Shown: piece by piece, positions 54,209-62,400 of the stretch
Layout: each line of letters opens with the position of its first letter
How positions within the stretch are numbered: the first letter of the stretch is position 1
NCBI GenBank assembly: GCA_047606825.1
Contig: JASGDY010000060.1
Location: 1-64,000, forward strand
Reading direction: 5' to 3'
Source of the DNA: Rhizosphaericola sp047606825
Lineage (GTDB): Bacteria; Bacteroidota; Bacteroidia; Chitinophagales; Chitinophagaceae
DNA length: 64,000 bases
Translations under genes and position numbers: made by a program
The notes under the pieces: model-generated
What the model was told of the DNA's origin: nothing
Databases searched by the model: none
The model's input: only the letters and a program-made list of their open reading frames with translations

Positions 54209-54820
54209 ATGTTTAAAAACCTTATATGCTTTTCGGTTATTATCTTGTCCATTGGTTGCAACAAGGATAATAGTAAAGCCCTTTCCTCCGATGACGTATA
54301 TACGCAATTCCCATTACGCATCATCAACCAGGACGGAAGCGAAAGTCTTGTAAATGGGCAAGATCTTTATGTATATGCCAAAGACGACACGATGAATAGT
54401 CCTGTTACGATTTTTGACGGACAGCAGGATTCTGTTTATGCGTTAAAATCTGTATCGGATGCTATGGGCTATTCCGATTCACAGAACTATCCTAAACTAC
54501 ACGTCGTGTCGAGAAGAACGGATAAATACTTTCTCGACATTCCTGTTATATATAGTATTCGCAAACAAATAGGGAGTCTTCCCGTCAATGGTCGTTCATC
54601 AGGACTGCATACTATCTATATTGATATTCCAAGTAAATCTACCGTATTAAGAGGAGACATTTATTGGCATGGAAGCAATACCAATTTTGCTATTGACAGT
54701 GTTTACATCAATAACAAATTTTTTATAAGCAACTATAAAATAGACACTAATACATTTGATACTGCGACCCAATATTTTATTTATAAGTTGGATATTGCCG
54801 ACAAATCAAACATAGAATAA
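54209..54820 (+). CDS. Lipoprotein of unknown function next to C10 protease
   Basis: A 203-aa protein with a lipoprotein signal (ILSIGCNKDN, C17). The mature part is strand-rich (FPLRIINQDGSESLVNGQDLYVYAKDD, KLHVVSRRTDKYFLDIPVIYSI) and resembles no family I know. It is 55 bp downstream of the C10 protease in the same direction and equally AT-rich, so they likely came together. In Bacteroides fragilis C10 proteases have small inhibitors encoded next to them; a similar role here is only a guess. Confidence 0.6.
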   Translation: MFKNLICFSVIILSIGCNKDNSKALSSDDVYTQFPLRIINQDGSESLVNGQDLYVYAKDDTMNSPVTIFDGQQDSVYALKSVSDAMGYSDSQNYPKLHVVSRRTDKYFLDIPVIYSIRKQIGSLPVNGRSSGLHTIYIDIPSKSTVLRGDIYWHGSNTNFAIDSVYINNKFFISNYKIDTNTFDTATQYFIYKLDIADKSNIE

Positions 54821-54962
54821 AAAATAGCGGATTATTCGTTTTGTCTATATGATTGTATGCAAATGTTACGGGGAAGATTTTGGCAAAATGGATGAACGGT
54901 ATTGGTAAAAACAGATTACTGGCTTATTTTGCATGCGTACCATATATCAACAAACAAGTTAA

Positions 54963-55700
54963 ATGAAAAAAATCCTAACCCTTACCATTTCGTTTTTTAG
55001 TTTGCAGACCTACAGTTTTGGACAACGGATTTCGGACCACAACACGATTGGATGGTTCACTACGACGGTTACGCCCAAGATTTCGGAAAAATGGAGTGGG
55101 CATTTCGAATACCAATGGCGACGCACACACGTCGTCCAGAACTGGCAACAAAGTCTACTACGCGTCGGCGCAACGTACAAAATCAGCAACGATGTAGCGG
55201 CACAGGTCGGATACGGCTGGGCAAGGACATTTGACTACGGCGAATATTTCCTTTCTGCGGTCAACAAGACTTTTGACGAACACCGCATCTACGAGCAGAT
55301 TGTGCTCAACAACCGTTTCGGTAAACTGAAATACAGCACACGTTTCCGCCTGGAACAGCGCTGGTTGGCGGTTTACAGTTCCGTGGAAGACCAAAAGCCG
55401 CAACGGTGGAACTATCTCAACCGCTTCCGGCTCATGCCACGCTTTGACCTGCCTATAGGAAACAAAGGTTGGTACGCGGCTGCCTACGACGAAGTCATGC
55501 TTGGCTTTGGCGGCAACATCGGGCAAAATGTATTTGACCAGAACAGGGTTGGTCTGTTGGCGGGCTACACATTCAGCCCGACGTTCCGCTTGGAAGGGGG
55601 CTATCTTAACCAGACCGTACAGTTTGGACGGCAGGTGGACAAGCAGAATGTCTTCCAATACAACAATGGGGTGGTCGTCAATACCTATGTCAGTTTCTAA
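54963..55700 (+). CDS. DUF2490 outer-membrane protein
   Basis: A 245-aa DUF2490 protein, predicted as an outer-membrane barrel, function unknown. After a signal peptide (cut near FGQ) it shows SDHNTIGWFTTTVTPKISEKW, HFEYQWRRTHVVQNWQQSLLRVGATYKIS, FRLEQRWLA and NRFRLMPRF, typical of the family, and ends in the aromatic strand NGVVVNTYVSF expected of a barrel. Codon use looks like the housekeeping genes, in contrast to the AT-rich genes on both sides. Confidence 0.9.
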   Translation: MKKILTLTISFFSLQTYSFGQRISDHNTIGWFTTTVTPKISEKWSGHFEYQWRRTHVVQNWQQSLLRVGATYKISNDVAAQVGYGWARTFDYGEYFLSAVNKTFDEHRIYEQIVLNNRFGKLKYSTRFRLEQRWLAVYSSVEDQKPQRWNYLNRFRLMPRFDLPIGNKGWYAAAYDEVMLGFGGNIGQNVFDQNRVGLLAGYTFSPTFRLEGGYLNQTVQFGRQVDKQNVFQYNNGVVVNTYVSF

Positions 55701-55760
55701 AATATTACAATCTGACCTAGAATCCATAACATATACAAGCGATGACTTAGATTAATCGCA

Positions 55761-56039
55761 CTATGGCAATTGAAAGGCAAACAAATGTTGCGTAAATATA
55801 ATAGGAGGATTGCCAATCAAATTGATATCAAATTTGAGTGATGTTTCTAATAATGTACTTGCGTTATGGATTCTAAAACCAATCTGCCAGCCTTTATCCA
55901 ATATCATCATCAAAGTATTGTCAGGGTTGTTTTCAGAAAATTCAAATTCAATAATTCTCGACGGCAGATGTATTGCCTCTGTCGTAGCGCGTGGTTTGAC
56001 ACCGCTATATGGACGAGTTTGATTCACATTAATAGCCAA
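55761..56039 (-). pseudogene. C-terminal fragment, HaeIII-like restriction endonuclease
   Basis: A 92-codon frame starting only at TTG, directly after an in-frame TGA, so it has no proper start. Its last 45 residues (MMILDKGWQIGFRIHNAST, LKFDINLIGNPP) look like the C-terminus of HaeIII-family restriction enzymes as I remember them. A HaeIII-type enzyme is about 300 aa, so most would be missing. It overlaps the end of the next gene by 11 bp. The methylase remnant at 56794 is HaeIII-like too, which supports the reading, but the family call rests on memory of a short segment. Confidence 0.4.
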
Positions 56040-56535
56040 TCAATAGAATACCTTTCAATGGTAAATGCAAACGATTAGAAATATACAGGGTTTCCAAAAA
56101 AGTATGTATGATTTCAAAATCTTTATGACCTCTATAAATATTTCTCACAACGATAACAAGATATTCTACTTCGAACATCATACAAGCTTGAAAGATATCT
56201 TTTAAGAATTGACTATTTTCTGTTGCCCTGCCAGCTTCTATTTCAATAACAATCTTTCTATCATTGCTGACGGCATCTGCATTAAAAGATTTGTCAATTT
56301 TATTATCAAATCCAAACAAAACTGGAACACTAATTTTTTTCTCTTTTGACTTTCCCGTTTCACATACAAAGCCTATTTTCTCTAAATGTGGACGAACGAT
56401 TTCTAACACCTGATTACTGGAATGATTAAAATCGGGAGATTTGATGTTCTTCGCCTCTATTTCAAAACAAGAAATTACATCTTGGATTGGCTCTATTATA
56501 CCTTGCGACCTTGGAAAAAATTGAAATCTAATCAT
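56029..56535 (-). CDS. Probable PD-(D/E)XK nuclease-like protein
   Basis: A 168-aa protein with a restriction-nuclease-like core: a lead helix, NADAVSNDRKIVIEIEAGRA (an acid followed by E-I-E, reminiscent of D...ExE/K sites), then FLKDIFQACMMFEVEYLVIVVRN. It sits among remnants of a restriction-modification locus and is probably the nuclease, or part of one. The family is not certain, and whether the lysine-free EIEAG is active cannot be told. The gene is AT-rich. It follows the 79-aa gene with a 4-bp overlap. Confidence 0.45.
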   Translation of the reverse strand: MIRFQFFPRSQGIIEPIQDVISCFEIEAKNIKSPDFNHSSNQVLEIVRPHLEKIGFVCETGKSKEKKISVPVLFGFDNKIDKSFNADAVSNDRKIVIEIEAGRATENSQFLKDIFQACMMFEVEYLVIVVRNIYRGHKDFEIIHTFLETLYISNRLHLPLKGILLIGY

Positions 56536-56771
56536 AGTATTTGCTTTAAAATCAAATTTGACAATTCCGAATCTGATAATGTGATTTCATTGTTTTCTAC
56601 GAAGAAAAAAATTTTTTCATCAACATTAGATGCTTCAATAGAAACATACCCTCCGTCTTCAGTTATTAAAGCATCGTTTAATGTTGTGGTTGAAATAAGC
56701 ACATTACCTACCTCCGGAATTTCAATTTCTCTTATTTGATAGTTAATCTCTTGAAAAGTAATTTCTTCCAT
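56532..56771 (-). CDS. Small acidic protein of unknown function
   Basis: A 79-aa acidic protein (MEEITFQEINYQIREIEIPEVGN near the start) without recognised domain. It lies between the methylase fragment and the nuclease-like gene, overlapping the latter by 4 bp (translationally coupled ATGA-type arrangement). It may be an accessory part of the same locus. It is AT-rich like its neighbours. Confidence 0.5.
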   Translation of the reverse strand: MEEITFQEINYQIREIEIPEVGNVLISTTTLNDALITEDGGYVSIEASNVDEKIFFFVENNEITLSDSELSNLILKQIL

Positions 56772-56793
56772 TTATGCGACCAATTTAATCAAT

Positions 56794-57144
56794 TTAAAAA
56801 CCTCTTTTTATAACCAACAAAAACATTCTTTCCACCTTGGAGAACGCCAAAATTCTCATAAAATCAAAGAACAGTTGACCACGTTTATCACCAAATCCTC
56901 GTAAAGCGCCGGCTTCGCTCCAGCTTTGACATGGCGGCCCGCCAATGATGCCAGTACACTCGGGAACTTCCCAAGACTCTATATCCACGATGCTACGCCT
57001 ATCCAAATACGTTTTTTTATGGTTTTTCTGGTAGGTTTCCCATATCTCCTTATCATATTCATTTGCCCAATCAATTGTAAATCCAGCCTTTTCAAAACCC
57101 AAGTCCAAACCACCTGCTCCAGCAAAAAAAGAAACTACATTCAT
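56794..57144 (-). pseudogene. Truncated C5-cytosine methyltransferase, HaeIII-like
   Basis: The first 116 codons of a DNA cytosine-5 methyltransferase: motif I FFAGAGGLDLGFEKAGF, then ANEYDKEIWETYQKNH and motif IV with the catalytic Cys in GGPPCQSWSEAGALRG. These blocks follow M.HaeIII (GGCC-specific) closely. The frame breaks off after RILAFSKVERMF where motif VI (ENV) should come, and the remaining two-thirds, including the target-recognition domain, are absent. The enzyme cannot be active. The small gene at 56532 begins 22 bp beyond the break, consistent with a deletion. Confidence 0.88.
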
Positions 57145-57352
57145 TTCTATTAGAATTAAAGTTATTGAATATTGACTTCACAAAAGCAACACAATAATAC
57201 TAATTTTTTTAGTACCAGCCATGTTCTATGCAACAAAAATATTTCTACATTCCGACATTATGCCATAAACTTATCCATACCCATACCTTAATTGTCTTTC
57301 GTTTGTCATTTTCGAAAAAAATAAGGTTATTTGCACAAACATCCCAATCACC

Positions 57353-58066
57353 ATGTTACCAAAATACAAGAGAGTCCTTTTGAAGTTATCCGGCGAATCC
57401 TTGCAGGCCAAAGGTTCCAGCGACCCTTTCGACCCCACAATCATCGAACAGTACGCCAGAGACATCAAAAGTATCACTGAACTGGGCGTACAGGTCGCTG
57501 TCGTAGTCGGGGGTGGCAATATCTACCGTGGCATGAATGAAGCCGACAGCGGCATTGAGCGTGCGCACGGAGACTATATGGGAATGTTGGCGACCATGAT
57601 CAACGGCATGGCGATGCAGGCGATGCTGGAAAAGATCGGCGTTTACACCCGTCTTCAAAGTGCCATCCAGATGGCGCAGGTAGCCGAACCTTACATCCGC
57701 CGCCGCGCGATACGACACCTCGAAAAAGGCCGTGTCGTCATCTTTGCGGCCGGTACCGGCAACCCGTATTTCACGACGGACACCGCTGGCTCGCTGAGAG
57801 CGGTGGAAATCAAGGCCGACATCATATTGAAAGGGACGCGCGTGGACGGCATCTACACCGCCGATCCCGAAAAAGACCCGACAGCTACCAAATATGAGAC
57901 GGTTTCCTACCAGGAATGTATTTCCAAAAACCTGAAAGTGATGGACATGACGGCCTTCACGCTCTGCATGGAAAACAATCTTCCAATCATCGTATTTGAC
58001 ATGAACAAACCGGGCAACCTCCAACGCGTCATCGAGGGACTGGATGTAGGTACTATCGTTTCCTAG
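57353..58066 (+). CDS. pyrH: UMP kinase
   Basis: Phosphorylates UMP to UDP with ATP for pyrimidine nucleotide synthesis; bacterial PyrH is a hexamer of the amino-acid-kinase fold. The 237-aa protein shows KRVLLKLSGESLQA (ATP phosphate binding), VVVGGGNIYRG, the UMP site around MGMLATMINGMAMQAML, GTGNPYFTTDTAGSLRA, and KGTRVDGIYTADPEKDP near the ATP base. Length and start are normal. It is followed by an 18-bp hairpin and then porQ in the same direction. Confidence 0.97.
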   Translation: MLPKYKRVLLKLSGESLQAKGSSDPFDPTIIEQYARDIKSITELGVQVAVVVGGGNIYRGMNEADSGIERAHGDYMGMLATMINGMAMQAMLEKIGVYTRLQSAIQMAQVAEPYIRRRAIRHLEKGRVVIFAAGTGNPYFTTDTAGSLRAVEIKADIILKGTRVDGIYTADPEKDPTATKYETVSYQECISKNLKVMDMTAFTLCMENNLPIIVFDMNKPGNLQRVIEGLDVGTIVS

Positions 58067-58146
58067 GCAGAAAAACCACAACCGCATCGAAAAATCCTCT
58101 GCACTATACCTCACGCCTGATGGAAATGTGCAATGAAGAACATGAG

Positions 58147-58185
58147 CAGGGATGCCGTATCGCCTAAGGCGATACGGCATCCCTG
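58147..58185. repeat. 18-bp hairpin after pyrH with shared 17-nt flank
   Basis: CAGGGATGCCGTATCGCC pairs perfectly with GGCGATACGGCATCCCTG around TAA. There is no T-run, so it is a weak terminator at best. The upstream flank AAATGTGCAATGAAGAA (58124-58140) is identical to the flank of the different hairpin at 15451, which points to a repeat family with exchangeable cores. Confidence 0.8.
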
Positions 58186-58337
58186 TCTATTGACACCGCC
58201 TCCAAAATCTATCCGATTGATACGGGCAACCTGACTACTTACTACTTTTTACAAAATAGCAAAGCAACATCGTCCATACTTCCCGGCAATTGACAATATT
58301 TCAAATCGTTTTTCGTTTGAATGGTTAATTGAGACGT

Positions 58338-59447
58338 ATGAATTATTTGAGATCTCTTGCCTTTCTGGCAGCGGGTTGTTTTGTTTTCCAAAATGGCCTG
58401 CACGCGCAGTTTCGTACCTATTCCAATGAATTCCTCAATATTGGTGCGGGTGCGCGAGCCTTGGGCATGGGTGGCGCGCAGACGGCTTCCGCGATGGACG
58501 TGACGGCAGGATACTGGAATCCCGCAGGTCTGGCGCATGTCCACGAGACACCGGAATTTGCGGCGCAGCACGCGGAATATTTTTCCGGCATTGGCAAATA
58601 TGACTATATCGCCGGTGCTTTTCCGGTGCAGAACGGCGAACGGACGCTGGGGGTTTCGATGCTGCGTTTTGGTGTAGACGACATTCCCAATACGTTATTT
58701 CTGGTCAACGCGGACGGAAGTCTGAACTACAACAACATAACGACGTTTTCGTCCGCAGACTATGCTTTTCTGTTCAGCTATGCACAGTTCTTGCGGAATG
58801 ACGACGACCTGCAGATCAGCGTTGGCGGCAATGCCAAAATCATCTACCGCAAGGTCGGCACCTTTGCCAATGCCTGGGGCGCGGGGATTGACGCAGCATT
58901 GTTGTTCAAAGGATATAACTGGAGTGCTGGCATCGTTGCCAAAGACATCACGACGACTTACAATGCCTGGAAGTTCCACTTCACCGATGCGGAAAAGGAG
59001 CAGCTTTATTTGACCAACAACGACATTCCCGTCAAGTCCACCGAATCCACCGCACCGTCCGTGCAGCTGGGCGGCGCGTACCTTTTTGATTTCAGTGAAA
59101 AATTTAGACTCTCGACCGAAGCAAGCCTAAATTTCACGTTTGACGGCAAAAGGAACACGCTGGTCAGCAGCAAGCCTATCAGCATGGATCCGCATCTGGG
59201 CATTGAAGCCGATATTTCCAACCGCGTTTTTATACGCGGCGGCATTTCCAATTTCCAACGGGCGTTGAAAGACGGCGACACGCTCAACATCAAGAAGACC
59301 TGGATATACCAGCCCAGCGTCGGCGCGGGATTTAAGTTGGGCAACTTGGCCATCGACTATGCGTTTGTCAATCTGGCCAACCAGTCCAACCCTTTGTACA
59401 CGCATGTTTTTTCCCTGAAATTCTTTTTGGGAAAAAGGGAAAACTAA
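58338..59447 (+). CDS. porQ: Type IX secretion system protein PorQ
   Basis: PorQ is an outer-membrane barrel of the FadL-like group that, with PorU, PorV and PorZ, forms the attachment complex that processes and anchors type IX cargo at the cell surface. The 369-aa protein has a signal peptide (cut near LHAQ), then TYSNEFLNIGAGARALGMGGAQTASAMDVTAGYWNPAGLAHV, the PorQ/PorV signature, in pieces of conserved glycine-rich text, and ends with LANQSNPLYTHVFSLKFFLG. The ATG at 58338 (MNYLRSLAFLAAG) is preferred to the TTG three codons upstream. A PorU-type sortase gene follows 30 bp downstream, so they are probably one operon. Confidence 0.9.
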   Translation: MNYLRSLAFLAAGCFVFQNGLHAQFRTYSNEFLNIGAGARALGMGGAQTASAMDVTAGYWNPAGLAHVHETPEFAAQHAEYFSGIGKYDYIAGAFPVQNGERTLGVSMLRFGVDDIPNTLFLVNADGSLNYNNITTFSSADYAFLFSYAQFLRNDDDLQISVGGNAKIIYRKVGTFANAWGAGIDAALLFKGYNWSAGIVAKDITTTYNAWKFHFTDAEKEQLYLTNNDIPVKSTESTAPSVQLGGAYLFDFSEKFRLSTEASLNFTFDGKRNTLVSSKPISMDPHLGIEADISNRVFIRGGISNFQRALKDGDTLNIKKTWIYQPSVGAGFKLGNLAIDYAFVNLANQSNPLYTHVFSLKFFLGKREN

Positions 59448-59477
59448 ACATTCATAAAAATATTTTCAGTCCACAAC

Positions 59478-62400
59478 ATGAAGATTTATTTCAAAATAGC
59501 ATTGTTACTTGTTTTTGGCGGTTTTGCGACGGCGGTCTCGGCGCAGGTCTACAACAACGAATGGATTGACTACAGCAAGACGTACTACAAATTCAAGCTG
59601 GCGAAAAACGCGCTGTACCGCATCAGCGGCGCGACGATACAGTCGCTGGGACTGACGACCACGCCTGCCAACCAGTTGCAGTTGTGGCGCAACGGACAGG
59701 TCGTTCCCATCTACGTGTCGAGCAACGATGCGACCACCCCCATGTCCAGTACGGACTATATCGAGTTTTGGGGGAAACGAAACGATGGAGAACCCGACTC
59801 GGCACTATATAAAGACAAGTCGGCACAAGTGGACAAGTATTATAGCCTGGAGACCGATTCTGCGACTTTTTTCCTCACCGTCAACGCCGACACCAGTACC
59901 AATGGACATTACCGAACAGTCACCAGTACGATTCCATCTGGTGCGACGGCGGCATCCTACTGTTGGGGGACGAGGGAATACCACGGACACAGCTTGGTCA
60001 ATCCTGGAAGAGCCGTGGGAACTTACGGGTCGTATATTTATTCTTCTTCCTACGATGTAGGGGAGGGATGGACGACAAGTGCCATATCACCGGGAACGAC
60101 CTACAGCCCTATATCGACCTCCTCCAATATCAATACTTCGGCAGGCGTTTCCGCACTGTTGAACGTAGGCGTGGCCGGGTATTCCACGCTAGGAACCAAC
60201 AGGACTGTCAACGTTTTGGTTGGCGGCACGGTTGTCGCCAGCCAGGTCGTCAATACAACCGATGCTTATACTTTTTCCATTCCCATTACTACGCTGAGCA
60301 CTATATCGGGTGGCAAAGCCATTGCCGTATCGCACAGCAACTCCCCAACAGCATCGAGTGACCGTATAACCCTATCCTACATCAAACTGCAATATCCCCG
60401 CAACCTCAATTTTGGAAGCACTGCGGTGGACACGTTTGCTGTTGACGCTTCGACGACATACACCTATCTCAGGATTACAGGATATTCCTCCAATGGTTTT
60501 ACACCGCTTTTGTACGACATAACCAACGGTGTTAGGTATCCGGCGACCATCCAAAGCAGCACTTTGAATTATTATATCGAGCCAAGTAGCACTACCAGAC
60601 AATTTGTCTTCATCGGAAAGGACAACCAGAGTACGGCGATAACCAATATCAGCAGCAGAACGTTCGTGGACTATAAAACGCAACAGGGTGATTTTCTGAT
60701 GATTACCGGTAATGTGCTGCGCAGCGACAATGACCCAGTGGAGAAATACCGTGCGTACCGCGGCAGCACTGCGGGCGGTAGTTACAATGCACAGATATAC
60801 GATATCAGCCAGTTGGAAGACCAGTTTGCCTACGGGATAAGGATGCACCCATCATCCGTCAAGAATTTTCTGCAATATGCCAGGAACACTTTTACGACCA
60901 AACCCCAATATGCATTGCTGCTCGGCCACGGCATGACCTATGACCAATACAACCTCTACCAAAGCCAAACGAATATCAACAACTTGGCTATCGTCCCGAC
61001 ATTTGGATACCCAGCATCGGACAACTTGCTTGCATCGGACGATTATACACCCGTGCCGGCTACACCCATCGGCCGTCTCTCGGTGGTGTCCACGACAGAG
61101 CTGGAAGACTACCTCAGCAAACTACAGGAATACGAAAGCGTGCAAAACAGCTCCTCCCAGACGATTGACGTCAAGGGCTGGATGAAAAACGCCATCCATA
61201 TTGCAGGTGGGAGCGACGCGAGCCAGTCAACACTGTTTACCGGTTATCTGAACGCTATTGGAAACATCATATCCGACACTCTGATGGGATACAATGTGTA
61301 CAACTTCAACAAGACCTCCAACAGCTCCTCTGCCGCCTTGTACGACACCTATTTCAGGACACTTTTCAAAAACGGCATTGGTATAATCAACTATTGGGGA
61401 CATGCTGCCTCCACAACGTTGGACTACAACCTGGACGACCCGTCCAACTACGCCAATGCAGGTAAATACCCTTGCTTTTATGTGAGCGGTTGCGATCTTT
61501 TTGCCAACACATTCAGTTACGACATATATAGGATGAGCCAACTGCGGACTGTTCCGGAAAAATATGTCTTCACTGCCGACGCAGGTTCCATCAACTTCGT
61601 AGCGCAGAGCTATCTAGGCGTGACGACCTATATGCACAACTTCAACATGCAGTTTTTTCCTAGCCTCGGTAGGACAAATTACGACAAGCCGATGTCCGTC
61701 AGTATTGCCGCTGCGGCAAAAGCGATCATCGCCACGTCCGACGCAGACACACTTACCAGAAATGCCCAAGTGGAGCAAGTCATACTGCTGGGCGATCCGG
61801 CCGTGAAGGTCAATTCCTTTGACCTACCCGATTTTGACGTTGAGGATGCCTCGGTGTACGTGACGCCATCCTATATTGATATCTCGCAAAGCAAGTTTCA
61901 TGTCAAAGTCTATATACGCAACCTTGGGAAGGCAACAGGCGACTCCTTGCTGGTCCAGATCAAACACCAACATTCCGATGGAAGCTCGGATGTGCTGTTT
62001 TATGAAAACATCTATTCCGTTCGGTACATGGATTCCATCGAGCTGGATATCCCAATCAATTCGACCATTGACCAAGGGCAGAACTATATCAACGTAAGTC
62101 TTGACCCGCTCAACAAATATGAGGAGCTCAGCAAAGTCAACAATACCCTCAACAAATCCGTCTATATCTATAGCGTCGGTCTGTCCCCGATATATCCATA
62201 CAATTATTCCATCGTCAACAAGCAGGATATCAAGCTTGTCGCCTCGACCGCCAACCCTATTGCCCCAACGACACAATATGTGATGGAAATAGACACGACT
62301 GCGCTCTTCAGCTCGTCGCTGAACCACAGGCAGTCGGTGACGTCCTTCGGAGGAGCCATATCATTTGACCCGGGAATAACTTTCCAGGACAGCACGGTGT

